A stretch of 64,000 nucleotides of DNA from Bradysia coprophila (lineage: Eukaryota > Arthropoda > Insecta > Diptera > Sciaridae). Shown one piece after another: positions 1 through 20,825 of the stretch (the first letter of the stretch is position 1; every line of letters begins with the position of its first letter). The position numbers and the translations under genes were made by a program. The notes beneath the pieces were generated by a model. The model was not told the origin of the DNA. It made no database searches and saw nothing but the letters and a program-made list of their open reading frames with translations. The stretch spans positions 186,001 to 250,000 of the forward strand of contig NW_023503649.1 in the NCBI RefSeq assembly GCF_014529535.1, written 5' to 3'.

Positions 1-1467
1 ACGTCATAACACTTTCTGCTCTTGCTGCAGTAATCGGTTATGGTGGTTAGGGCTTCCATTTTCGACGAACCATAAAATACCAGCCCACTGAACACAAACT
101 TAAGAGATGCAATGTCCCGTTCTTCACATTTGCTGATTGCTCCTATCAGAATCGATCTCATTTTTCGTTTTCCGAGCACTTCGCACATCGATGGAAAGTA
201 GACGAGGAAAGCTTTTTTGGTTCTCAAAACGAAATTGAAATACATGTATTTCACGGTCTCGTCATTTAACAGCATCAGTTTGTGATAAATGTCCCGAGCA
301 GGTGGCAAGCTGTGGTTCCATTTGCATACGCCGCCAATGCACTGGTCATTCAAATATTTATGGCATGGTTGATTGAATAAATGGAACACTTTTTGTTTGA
401 GTGCAACACCTTTCGTCAATGTTGTATATGGTGTCCGGCCAACTGCACCCTTACAGTGTGACGAAACTGACGCTGAAACTCTGCAAAGAGAACAAAGGCA
501 ATATTTTCATAAAACGTTCTTCTAGTGTTCTTTAAGATCAGACTCAATTTCTTAATCTTCTCTTGTATCAGAAATTAATCTTGAGTAATCTTGTACTTAC
601 GATCGTCTTTGGTCACCAGTGATCTCTCTTTCATTCGACACCATTCTTCGATATCCACTTGACGAATGAGATTTCTGGCTTTGGACATTGTGAAAGGTTG
701 CTGCGCCACTTCTAGTTTCACAAACGAAAATACATTCGCTTTCATCGTTATTTTCGTCACTTCTGTTTGAATTGCAATTGTTGGCCACATTATTCTGAGA
801 CTGGATGCTGTTTCGAAAAGTTACACTGGATGTGTTACCATTACATGGCATGCCTGCTTTCTGTAGTTCAAGTATTGAAATATCCAATAATTCTTCAAGA
901 GATGCGGCGCTCATCGACATTTTTTCGACTCGTGGATCAAAAACGGCGTTTGATGTCAGATTTGGGCGATTTTCTCGATGTGTTTCAACCATTATTTCAT
1001 CGAAAGGACCATCCGACTCAACATATTTGGCCAGCTGGAAAGCATCGTCTTCCTTAAATGGGAAAATGTTCATGTGATCGAACGTTCTCTTTTTCATCTG
1101 AAGTCTGTAAATCGAAACCATTCAAGCTCGTACAGCTTCAATTGCGGTTCTTTGCTGTTCTTACCATATCCGTAAAACCTGCAAAATCTTCATCCTCAAT
1201 AATATCACTCAAATCCATTTTACTGTTAGCAGACGATTGAGGGCCACAAGAGTTTTGGCATTTATCCATCGAGTCAGCATTGGATGTTGACCATTTTTTC
1301 ATGTCGCTTACAGGTTTCAGGCTATGAAATCGATTCTTTTTGTTGCTTGCTGAAGATCCTGCCTGTTTGCTAACTTTGGAAATGTGCGATTGGAGCCCAT
1401 ATTTACGCTTCGGCTTTTGTGATGCAACAGATTTGTGTCGTAAAGGTAAATATTCCTTTGATGTCAT
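1..1467 (-). CDS. CCCH zinc-finger protein, 3' end outside window
   Basis: I do not recognise this gene by name. Three exons join in phase: 1467-1165 (start ATG at 1467), 1097-601 and 480-1, the last running off the window. The 67-nt first intron uses donor GTAAGA and acceptor ACTTCAG; the second uses GTAAGT and CTTTGCAG and joins TC|A as Ser. The N-terminus is polar and Ser/Lys-rich with a basic stretch KPKRK near residue 18 that could be a nuclear localisation signal. The middle is low-complexity and Ser/Asn-rich. The third exon holds one C-x7-C-x4-C-x3-H motif (CHKYLNDQCIGGVCKWNH), typical of RNA-binding CCCH fingers, followed by a predicted helical region. RNA binding is inferred from the finger only. 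A relation to TOPAZ1-type germ-line proteins is possible but I cannot support it. The exon phases make a real gene likely. Confidence 0.7.
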
Positions 1468-1990
1468 ATTTATAAAACGAACGTTAACTCAAAATGACAA
1501 TGCGTGCATAAAGTTTGAAGTATTCGAACAGCGTTGAAAATCGTCATTTAAGAGAGGGACTAACATTGGTGGCGCTCAGAACAAAACAAATATTTTGCAG
1601 ATAGAGTAGAAGGGATTTTGCTATTGTTGTATATGTGACTCTTGTTGAAAACAAGAGAGGGATAACGAAAGTTTGTGCAACATGAAGTTCTTTCTTGCAG
1701 ATGGAGTTTATGACCTACAGTTTTCGATATTTCATTGTATCAGCACAGCACTGCTACTATTTTCTATGTTCGTACTAGTAGCAGTGCTGTGATGTGATAT
1801 CAGCGATGTTTCTTTACTGTCATAGCACTGCTACTAGCACGAACACTGTTTTAACTATAATGTTTATGCCAGAGGCAGTGATGTTTTACTATACATCTGT
1901 TACGTTTCGATGACTACTTTTCAAAATCTTCTTAGACTGCCAGTATATCACCAGTATTTTATCTTGTAATGATGATAATAATTATTAAAT
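1468..1990. other. intergenic, contains a short perfect hairpin
   Basis: No coding sequence is seen upstream of the zinc-finger gene. The only structured part is at 1744-1845. There CACAGCACTGCTACTA (1744-1759) is perfectly complementary to 1776-1791, and a second diverged partner follows at about 1824-1845. See findings. Confidence 0.5.
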
Positions 1991-1993
1991 TTT

Positions 1994-2190
1994 GTGTCGT
2001 GTAACGGCTCAGTGGAAACGACTCAAGATGACTAGACCACGCTAGTCTCTGACCGCCTATGGAACCGGAGGTCGAAACAGTAACTTTGTCTCTCTCTCGC
2101 TTTACGCGCCAACCAGGTAAGTGGTAATGGACAATCACACAAAGAGCTGTCCCTCAATTGGCGTACAGTCCGAATAACTACGTTATTCAG
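1994..2190 (+). repeat. tRNA-like SINE, copy 1
   Basis: The stretch resembles a pol III-transcribed SINE head. CGGCTCAGTGG at 2005-2015 resembles the tRNA A box, and GGTCGAAAC at 2070-2078 resembles the B box. A closely similar head lies at about 25030-25130, and the tail (2100-2190, including GACAATCACACAAAGAGCTG) recurs in diverged form at about 11085-11150. Three dispersed partial copies in 64 kb show it is a repeat family. The tRNA origin is inferred from the two boxes only, and their 55-nt spacing is longer than in a real tRNA. Confidence 0.6.
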
Positions 2191-2666
2191 TTTCTAACTA
2201 CACATTCAAAAGAAAATTGGATTTTTCATCCGATTACCTGATAGATTCACCAAAACACTGGCATGCTTGAACAAAGTGATTGTTGATCCGAGGCGAAGCC
2301 TTCAGAGTGTGAAGATCACACTGGACTTTCAAATTTTTATCCCTTGTCATGTAAATAACCATTGAGTATAGTTTGCTGATCCAAAGCGATTCCGAGGTCA
2401 ATAAAATCACACGTTTTCGTTGTGTTACATGCGGTCGTCTCAAGAAGTGCTTGAAGCATGAAAAGTACAGTTTTTTAATCTTTCTTCCAAATTTTTATTT
2501 TGACGAGTTGGAATACCGAGCTATAACATTCCTAAAATATAAATTTGAAACCACTGACGTAATTTACTAATTCAATCCATTGGCTCACTCAAAATTCAAA
2601 TTCTGAAGCGTAGTTAATAATTCCACAGTTTCATACGTTACATTCAACTATATTCACTCTTTGTAG

Positions 2667-3582
2667 TAAGGCTTACGACAGGTCAGGTCAGGTTGACCTG
2701 AAATTGAAAATTTGATTGACCTGGCCTGACCTGAATTTTCAGGTCAAGACCTGAAAAAACCTGAAATGACCTGATGACCTGAAATTGAATTTCTGATAAA
2801 AGCTAAACTACTTAAAATCAGGTAATTTTACAAATTTTACATGCTGTATGCTGTTTCCTTTATTCTTGATACGGAGTTTTTTTTCATCACTTTTGTTAAG
2901 AAAGGACCTAAATTACGGTATGTACATTTTCATGCTTCTAATATGCAGTGAAAAGTGTAAATTGTATTCTGGAAGATGTAATTGAAAAAAGTTCATCTTC
3001 GTACCGACACTTGACAAAAGAATCGTTTTCTTTTTAGTGATAGAGGATATGTAACGCGTATGCAATTACCAGAATTGTCTTCGTACAATTTATGGGAACC
3101 GATAAATGTGCATTTTTACGAATCGTATGTTTTTTTTGAAATTGAATTTATATAGAGATTTTTTGCATACAATTACAAGGAACGAAAGTTGTATCAAGTA
3201 TTTTAATTCAATCAAAAACCGAGCTTGATAAAAGAAAATAAATTCTCCTAACTCAAGAGAACAGTTTATTTAATGCTTGATAAAACATTTTTGACACTAT
3301 AGCGTCACTAATCCAACAAATTTGTGAAGTAATGGAACCAGAAATATAAGAACTTGTAAAAAATACGTCCTATTCATCGAAAATTTTTCTAAAAGACTTT
3401 AGGTATAACTAAAATCAAAAATTTTTACATTTTTCATTTTCATACAAAATGATTTCAGGTCAACCTGAAAATTTTCAGGTTTTGACCTGATAACAATTTC
3501 AGGTTTCAGGTCATTTTTGACCTGACCTGAAATTGACCTGACCTGAAATTTTCAGGTTGACCTGACCCGATAGTGAGCCTTA
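2667..3582. mobile_element. hAT-like non-autonomous element rich in CAGGT motifs
   Basis: A 916-bp element has inverted ends. The left end TAAGGCTTACGACAGGTCAG pairs with the reverse complement of the right end, TAAGGCTCACTATCGGGTCAG. Both subterminal regions carry many CAGGTCA/TGACCTG units in both orientations (2680-2780 and 3460-3565). The flanks CTTTGTAG (2659-2666) and CTTTGTAC (3583-3590) match at 7 of 8 positions, as expected for an 8-bp hAT target-site duplication. No transposase reading frame is present, so it would need a transposase in trans. Clustered subterminal repeats are typical transposase-binding sites in hAT elements. The superfamily assignment is inferred. Confidence 0.65.
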
Positions 3583-3644
3583 CTTTGTACTGCCGTCAAA
3601 CGAAAGAGGGAGCGCGTGTGGAAATTCACGCTATCCGCGGTATC

Positions 3645-3792
3645 CTAGATACCGGGAAATCGTTTGGCAAAAATTACGGATACCGGGAAATAAAACCACT
3701 GCCGAACAAACCCACCGGGAAATGTAGGTACCGGGAAGTTCCCTTCAGCTTTTTGGCTACCGGGAAATTTTGACTCGGATACCGGGAAGAAA
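3645..3792. repeat. cluster of TACCGGGAA repeats
   Basis: Six copies of a (T/C)ACCGGGAA(A/G) motif occur in about 150 bp at irregular spacing, with a reverse-oriented GCGGTATCC just upstream. The cluster lies next to the hAT-like element but outside its target-site duplication. It resembles the subterminal region of another transposon. No matching end is visible. Confidence 0.55.
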
Positions 3793-4473
3793 ACATCATT
3801 TCCAAACGCGAGAGGGAGACCTTCTACGACGTTATATTTTTGTGAACATGCACAATGTAGAGCGTGATTGCATGAGATTATGGCGCCAGCATTAAGAGTG
3901 AAAGAGATGCGTATGTTCACAAAACCTATGGAATTAGCCGATGACGAATGTTAACGACACCAGAGTTCACCAGTAGGCAAGAAAAGATTTATTATGTTTT
4001 AAGTTTTAGAAAAATGATTTTATTGAAATGAATAAACAAATCCAGATGGAATCAAACAAGAAACTGTAGATTTTAAAACTTATTAAATGACAAGAACTTA
4101 ACTTATTTGACTTTACGGCCACATATTACAAAGTTATCAACATTAATAGCGCATTAAAGTCTATCAGTTTTCTAATAATATTACGATTCAATTAACGTCT
4201 TCTTATTATCTACAGAACTGAATTTATTTCTTCAAAAATTATTTACAAGTAATGGACAACCAGGCCATTAATCATTTTCATTCTTCAATCTTATTTTTCT
4301 GAACCCAAAAATTTTGTTTATCAAATTACTAGCGTTTCCTTTTACACGAGCGACTGTAACAATATTAAAAAAAAAAAATCTTCAAAACCTTGTAAAATCC
4401 GTTCTCTCCGTCCATTCTCATACCTTAAACAGAAAACAAACACTCTCGTATTTTAAAATGAACCAACAACGAG
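3793..4473. other. intergenic and 3' flank of UBE2K
   Basis: AT-rich sequence with a poly(A) run near 4370. No gene or clear repeat is seen. Part of it must be the UBE2K 3' untranslated region, since that gene ends at 4474 on the minus strand. Confidence 0.4.
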
Positions 4474-6634
4474 CTAACTGAATAAATTTTCAGTCGCCTT
4501 TTCGATATTCCAATTTTCTTTCGATAGAACTGCACGCGCCTCCAGTTCGCTAATTCCCATGTCTTTTAAACGCTGAATTTTCTGATCACAATCCACGATT
4601 CGATTCGGACCTAACGAAAATGGAAAAATTATTGATTCTCTTTGTCAAAGTACCGAAGGCGTTCCTGTCTGTGTCATTGATTTACTTTGTTCAACATAGT
4701 GAACACAATATGACACGTATTGTCTTGACGAATCACATTCAAATCAATTTAGCAAAATAAAATAATTTACTAACCACCGGCATACGCATTCGTCCAGTGT
4801 CTTGCCGTCAAGGCAAACATTTCGTAATTTTCCTTAAACTGTGATGCAACCACAGCATCTTGAGGATCATCCGGTTCCGCAGCCGATAGAAGGGCTTGTA
4901 GTGACAGCAGAACTGTTCTCAATGTCATAGCAGCAGCCCTAAGGATAACCATCAGTGTATTTGTGATCACCGAATCAACGGTAAAAAACGCATGAATTAC
5001 TTACCAATTGTCTTTCAAGATATCGAGGCAAATAGCACCCGTCACACTAGAGATATTTGGATGCCAAATTTTGGTGTTGAAACGGACCTGCAACGAACGA
5101 GGTAATTTATAAATTTTGTTTAAATTTCAAACATTCATGGGGATGAAATTACCTTCGGCGGATTGAACGGATAGGTTTCGGGTACTTTAATTTCCAATAA
5201 GAATTTTCCACCTTCATACGGCGTGTCAGGTGGGCCAGCTATTTCTCCACGTAAATCTGTCCAGCTGTCGTTGTTTAATTCTATTTTGATCGAACATTGA
5301 ACAATCTGCAAAATATCCAATTTAATGTTTTAATTCTCCGAACCGAGTTACGTTTAATTTAAATTGCAAATAATGACAGAGAATGGTGAACTTGAGTACA
5401 ATGTTGGTTACAAACACGACACAAGTCTTTTTTTCTCAATTCCAAATGAGTTTGTTGCACGGTCGTCGATTAGAGTTATTCGATGTTGACTGAAAGTCTC
5501 CAGAGTGTAAAACTAATTTAGTCGACGCATTTAACTGTTCATCTTTTCACTATAGTTTGAAATTCTCAATGTTCATTTCTGCTTGGAATAATAAACAGGA
5601 AATGCGTAGCTTAGTCAGCAGAATTTTGAATGAAGACAATACACTAGAAATTCATCAATTCCTCAATGAGTAAAATCATTCACATTCAGTGGCGATCTTA
5701 GTACAATTGGGTTAACATTAGAAATTTGTTTTTGACTGTATCTAGTTGTCAATTAACTAAGGATTTCATCTGCTCAATTTTGTAAGTAAATTGTGAATTT
5801 GCGTTTAATGACTCATAGTGTTTTTTGCACTATGACGGGATTCAAGTCATTTGAAATTCTGTGTAAAATTAATTGCTTAAGAACTCTGTCTTAAACCCCA
5901 GATGAGTTTTAAAAGAGACAGTCAAAATTTTTTTCATTACACAAACTTGTCCCAAAAGCAAAGGATTACCCTTATCGCTTCAAAATTTTAATGAGCGCGA
6001 GGTCAAAGACTTTACGTCAATCAGAATAATATTCGTAAAAAATTACGAGTGCAAACGTAGAATCTGTGAACACTTCCTCTAACTTCTCGGTTATTTTGCA
6101 TTAAGGACCGATTTCCTTGAGTGCAATTACCAGTTACTTTGTCTCAACATTATCAAAATTTGCCGGGCCGACTACAACCCTGGGAATAATATTTCGTACT
6201 AATCTAAATTGTTACACAATCGCAAACATTAAAACAACGTAAATCAATCGGTTCGTGTAGATTCTCTATGTGCATTTACTTGTTTTGATCTTTAGTAATT
6301 TTGTGCTAAATTTTCGACACGCGAAAGGAACTTAATTTTAAAGATGGAAAATGACAACACAGCGTGTGTTAACAAAGGTAAAATGTGTGCGATTTATATA
6401 AGTTTTGTTTTGTGTCAATTGTGTGAAATTATCAGTCAATAGCACATCAGTATAATCATAACCAAAATAACACCAAAATTTGTGTCATTGTTCTGTGCCG
6501 AAAAATGGATGGTTAAATTTAATCGCAAGGCCACTTACTTTGTCTGAATGAATAGTTTAAGTTGATCTTACCTCTTCGCTATTTATCACTTCTTTGAACT
6601 CCCTTTTTATCCTGGACACTGCCATATTCGCCAT
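4474..6634 (-). CDS. UBE2K: E2 ubiquitin-conjugating enzyme, UBE2K/Hip2 type
   Basis: This E2 accepts ubiquitin from E1 as a thioester and builds chains, K48-linked in the characterised family. Five exons join in phase: 6634-6572, 5305-5153, 5087-5005, 4938-4775 and 4610-4474. They give 199 aa; human UBE2K has 200. The start [16 protein letters not shown] matches the family. The UBC fold is complete: [15 protein letters not shown], then the PETYPFNPP loop, the HPN motif in KIWHPNISS, and the catalytic cysteine in TGAICLDIL. The last exon is a UBA domain (about residues 155-199: [16 protein letters not shown], then [13 protein letters not shown]), the feature that separates UBE2K from other class-I E2s. 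Nothing looks broken. Intron 1 (1,266 bp) is the largest. Confidence 0.96.
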
Positions 6635-8002
6635 TTTTCACACTTTGTTTGACAATCTGAAACCGAAAATATCAAACATTAATTGATTTTAATTGAAATA
6701 GTGTCGATAATTTGCATAGTTTACATTGTATATTTCTTAGAAAACCAGATTTTTCGAAAAATTAGGTAATTATTAAAATATATTTCGATTATCATGCACG
6801 GAAAGGCATACAAAAACAACAAAAAACGTAAAATGCATATATTGTGAATGACAGTCGTTTTTTTGTGGGGGTATGATGTTCGTAAAATGTAGAAATGGCA
6901 ATAACATAGGAGCCACCGCTTATTTTTCCTCAAGTGATTTGCGGGAATCGCATCCGCATGTTATGACGAGAGGGAAGAGCGCGACGTGCAGGATGTCAGT
7001 GACTTAACACAGAAAAATATAGAAATTAACGAATTGTAGTTTTAAGACACAAGTAGTATAGACTCTATAACACTTATTTTAGTAAAACTTAACAATAGCG
7101 TAAACATTAAGAGGTGAATGTGGTGACTCCCAAATTCCGTCAGGTCTACAGAGATTTCTAAAAAGTGTGCTGGTTTTCCGTCTATATTTTTTGAAGATTT
7201 GATTGACATTTTTTTGCCATACATGCTTCTAGCCATACCGAATATATTAAAACATTTTGTGATGTTATCTAGTCGTCTTTTTGTCCAATATTGCAACACT
7301 ATAGAAAAAATGTTGCTAAGTTAAGGGACCTCCGTGAAACCGAAACCACCAAAACCGACACTTTCGAACGAAAAATATATAATTGAATTAGAGAATCGCT
7401 TTTATATACTTCGAAGACATCGAAAAGATACTAACATTAGGAAACTGTGGTCATATTAAACTCTGATTGGTCCTACAATGCTGTTACGTACGGCTACTCC
7501 GAAATTTTGGAGCGCTGCTCACATGTATTGATGAATCCCATCCTAATTATCATATTTATTGGCACATTACGTTCTTGTAACTAGTTGACAGTATTCTTGA
7601 TCACTTTCAATGATCAGATGACTTATCAAAATTTATATAATAAGTCATTTAGCCCACAACAGTTATTTAAAGTGTTGGAAACGGTCAAATAATGGACTTC
7701 AGATGACGTTTTCGCCATTTTTTTTTGAAAAGCGCCCGCTGCGCCCACCTACCCCTCGAACAAAAGTTGTTTGTTATAACCCAAAAAAGGGAAATAAGAA
7801 GAAAAATCAGAGGTGCAAAAATTTTTGTTTAAATTTGGTTCAGGCACACTGTGACCAGTACCTGGTTTATAGTATAAACTTTATACTGTCATTGCGTCAC
7901 CACAATCAAATAATTTCTTGACGTAAAGGTTCACGTCAGGTGAAGTAATCTAGAAAAAAAACCTGATTGAGATGATTTATTGTTGCCCTAAAAATTGGGG
8001 AG
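6635..8002. other. intergenic, no feature seen
   Basis: AT-rich DNA upstream of UBE2K. It should contain that gene's promoter, but I see no decisive motif. Short open frames here have no recognisable protein character. Confidence 0.35.
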
Positions 8003-8010
8003 GTCACGAT

Positions 8011-8306
8011 TTAAGTATACAAACATACTGAAGGTAATGCAAATGCTCAGCGGATCACAAATTTTACGGAACCCAAGTTTCGAGTAAATATAAGACTTGT
8101 TCTGTTGCTTGCGTGACGTTTGACGTTTTAATGTTGGTAGAAATGTGTTGTTCGGCATACAATTTTTTGTGTTGAGTATAAAGATGCAACCTAAAACAAA
8201 GTGAATTTAACTAGTGGCCAACATTGTACAAATTATATTCACACGAAAGTAGGGTTCCGTCAGTTTTTGTGGATTTGCATTACCTTCAGTATGTTTGTAT
8301 ACTTTC
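8011..8306. mobile_element. 296-bp MITE with 8-bp target-site duplication
   Basis: Terminal inverted repeats of roughly 60 bp start with the shared core AAGTATACAAACATACTGAA on each strand and reach inward to ACGGAACCC. The element is bounded by the perfect direct repeat GTCACGAT (8003-8010 and 8307-8314). There is no coding capacity. The 8-bp duplication fits hAT- or P-type transposition. A related CACTGAAGGTAATGCTCACG sequence at about 24250 suggests other copies. Confidence 0.8.
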
Positions 8307-8314
8307 GTCACGAT

Positions 8315-9312
8315 AACATCCATTTTATTAAATACGCGGGAAGACACATTCTCCATACAAAATAATTCACTGGATACTAATTTGTATGGCGTGGTGAATC
8401 TTCTGTGTGCAAATTGGTATTACCGGCGGATCATTATCTACATTAAGTTCTATAGTATCCATTCAATTTTTTAGAAACCTGAAAACTGATGTGACAGACT
8501 TAATCTGCCGCGCTGCCTTCAGTCACGTCGAAATTAAATGAATCACTTACAGATTAATACAATTATCAAGTGATTCAGTTCAGATTCAGTAAAGCCTCAT
8601 TTATTTAACTTCACATCAAACTCTAAACGATCAATGGAATACGTCTAACGTCATATTTACTGCCTACATGGCTTTCATCTATGAATGGCTTTACAGCATT
8701 ATTACCTCCACTCCCTCCACTTTTGAAAACATATCAGTACCATCTGAAAGAAAAAAAAATTCAATGCACTTAACAATCAACACGTGCGTGCGTGCGACAT
8801 TAACGTCACTCTAAAAACTGATTGCCAGATTGTTGTTAAATTTTCCTAATTCGTGACTATAATACACCGGTGACCAGACAAGAAAATATTTCAAGTCGAA
8901 GCGTAAATATTTACTTGCAGTTTCAGGTAATATTTTGGGGCACGAATGATGAAATTTGAATATTTTAATTTTGACAAAAATGTGCTGGAAATGTTTTTTG
9001 TGGTCGTCAATCTGTGGGGCGATAATTTCTATCACCATTTTTGTATTAACAAATGTCATATTGACGGTTTGCATACGAAGATGTTTCGTCTCGTATGGTG
9101 TGTGGAGATTATTGATCCGAAAACAGACATACGATGACATATGGAAACAATTTTTGACAACTACTGTGACCAACAGTTTAAACAAAAACTATACGTGATA
9201 TGCACGTCTCTTTCCAACCAATGCCAGCATTCGTTATCATTCTTATGATTCTATTTCATTTTTACACACACTTGACTCGTCTTGCGAAAACGAATTCAAA
9301 ATTTTCTTCTAG
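8315..9312. other. upstream flank or 5' intron of Prps
   Basis: No coding feature is supported. The sequence TTTTCTTCTAG at 9302-9312 looks like a 3' splice site. If so, the Prps 5' UTR begins in an exon farther upstream that I could not locate. Confidence 0.4.
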
Positions 9313-9318
9313 ATTTCT

Positions 9319-9416
9319 ATGTGATGCCAGTTGTTCGTAGTGCTAACCCGATTCGCGCTAAAAGTTTAATCAGGAATAACTTGGAAAAGTCAAGTGTTCT
9401 CAAAATACAATCGAGA
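9319..9416 (+). promoter_or_regulatory. Prps leader with minimal uORF and alternative upstream start
   Basis: Just after the putative acceptor at 9312, the string ATGTGATG holds ATG TGA (a one-codon upstream ORF, 9319-9324). It overlaps a second ATG at 9324 that is in frame with the Prps start at 9417. Initiation at 9324 adds 31 residues beginning [20 protein letters not shown]. This stretch is rich in Arg, Lys, Ser and Asn with few acids, like a mitochondrial presequence. Whether it is translated is not shown by sequence alone. Confidence 0.4.
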
Positions 9417-18848
<9,432 letters not shown>

Positions 18849-19905
18849 GGACGGAAACTATGATCCGGATTGAGCTCACCACACACAGACACATCCAATA
18901 GCAGCAGTACAGAATTTGTTTTTTTTTTGTTAAAGAAACAAACTCAATCCGTATCAACCAATTGAAATATACAGTTTGAATGCCTGGAGATGGATAATAG
19001 TACGAGCATAGGTTTTAATTTAGATATTAGGGAAAATGAAATTATATTGGGATCAAATACAATTCGTTTTGATTCATATTTTGTGTGAGCGAGTTTATAG
19101 ATCACATTAAAATTATTATTATTAAAACAAATAAGATTATATTCCATTGGAAAGTTTTAACAAATTTTTATAAAACATCATCTTGCAAACTGGGTTGATT
19201 ACATTTCATGTAAACGGCATTGTGTGTTAAAAAAAAAGTTTTTTTTAAATTTCTGTTTTCATTTTTATTTAGAAAAAAATTTATAAAAACTGTTGAATGA
19301 ATCAGTAGAAAAGGAATTTAAATTATAATTTTAAAAGGTTAGTTAATTAAGATTATACAAGCAGAGAGAACATTATTATTATAAATGCAGCCGAGATCCG
19401 TTTTGAATCTCTAGCAAAAGCAAACCACTAAATTGAAAGTTTTTTTTTTAAATCAGACTTTTAGTGCCATTTTTGTTAAATTGAAATAAAACATGCGATC
19501 GAAAAGAAGACAATTCATTGGAAACTAAAGACACAAACAGGATAGTAACATTCATCAGAAAAATGTTTTTTTTAGTATTAAAATCAAACTTTAAGAAAAA
19601 TCTAATTATTTTGTGTAAAGAGAAAGCAAAACACAATTGACGATTTGGAATTAATTTTGATTTTGTACAAAAATGTATAATTTTTCTCGAAATTTTTTGT
19701 TGGAAATAATTTTGTTTTTAAAAATATTTTATAAATGTCAATCAATATCTTCAATAAGACAATTTATACAGCAGGATTATATTATCACTTCTTTTTGATT
19801 CTTTTTTATATATTAAAGAGCAACATTGCCATAACTATTGCGTTTGAATTCTTGGAATCATTTAATTATCTCATTGGAACAGATGGTAAGGGTAATTCCA
19901 GCTAA
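18849..19905. other. Prps 3' UTR and intergenic
   Basis: Very AT-rich. AATAAA-type signals occur near 19484 and elsewhere, so this is likely the Prps 3' UTR. No coding feature is supported. Confidence 0.4.
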
Positions 19906-20825
19906 TTTGTGACTGTTCGAAATATTTTCACCAAATGAAAAGTGATTTCGGCAAACGTTTTTTTCCTTGAAAGCTCTTGACCAGACGCGTCGTTTAAGCC
20001 CCATATTAGGTCGGTGGCCGAAAATCTCGGGGAGATACCACCAAAAGAATGTATGGTTGTTTCTAGCAAATTTTTGAAAATTATAGTTTATTTCACGAAA
20101 CCTAAACCCATTTCACTAAAAAAAAATTTGCTGAAAGCTATTGACAAGACGCGTTTTTTGACACCAATATGAGGTCATTGTAAAATGAGGTCTTGGGGAG
20201 ATATGACCAAAAAGTGTTTGTTCGTATTCGGCTTTCCGAGATATTCTCAATAAATCTCAAATGATTTTTGTCAATTTGTTTTCCTGTAGATCTGAACTAT
20301 ATAATTCCACAATTGCTCCAAATGACACGAAATTAAATTTTTAAAAGATTTTTGGTTCATTCTGCTTTGGCCCAAACGTTGCCGAAATTACATTTTTTCA
20401 AATAAAAACTGAAGATCGGTGTCATTCGAAAGCTACAGCATATGACTTCACGAGAAAAATAACTTTGGGTCAATCAGGTTAGTTGGATGAGTATAGTAGG
20501 TGAAAACAGCTTCCCAGTGGTGAGAAGTGTCATCTTCTAATTTTAACTCGTCGAGATTATCTCGAAAAATTTTGTAACCATTTTTTTAAACGGTTTTGAG
20601 CCAAAGAAACATTTTCTGTTGGGTAACAACCACCAATTGTGAAAAAAAAATCCTGGCTGTTAATGACCACTGAAAAATATCACTTTTATAGACATATCTC
20701 CCCCAAATTTTCGGCTACCAACGTCATATTGAGCTTAAACTGTGCGTCTTGACCATAGCTTTCAGGGAAAAAAAGTTTTTCGAAATCAGTTTTTATTTGG
20801 TGAAAATATTTTGTAAAGTCACAAA
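19906..20825. mobile_element. 920-bp element with long diverged inverted repeats
   Basis: The left arm (about 19906-20040) and right arm (about 20690-20825) are reverse complements at roughly three-quarters identity. Shared blocks include AATATTTTCACCAAAT, the A/C-rich core around GAAAGCT, and GCCGAAAAT followed by GGGGAGATA. A third, directly oriented copy of part of the arm sits at about 20095-20220. No open reading frame of interest was found. Superfamily unknown. Confidence 0.55.

Noticed and set aside
575-790. 71-codon minus-strand frame (MWPTIAIQTEV...)
   Set aside because: Overlaps the second zinc-finger gene exon in another frame; the phase with the next exon (TC|A) supports the other frame.
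8811-9185. 124-codon open frame on the minus strand
   Set aside because: Overlapped by other frames of similar length, no domain, and it sits just upstream of Prps; judged random.
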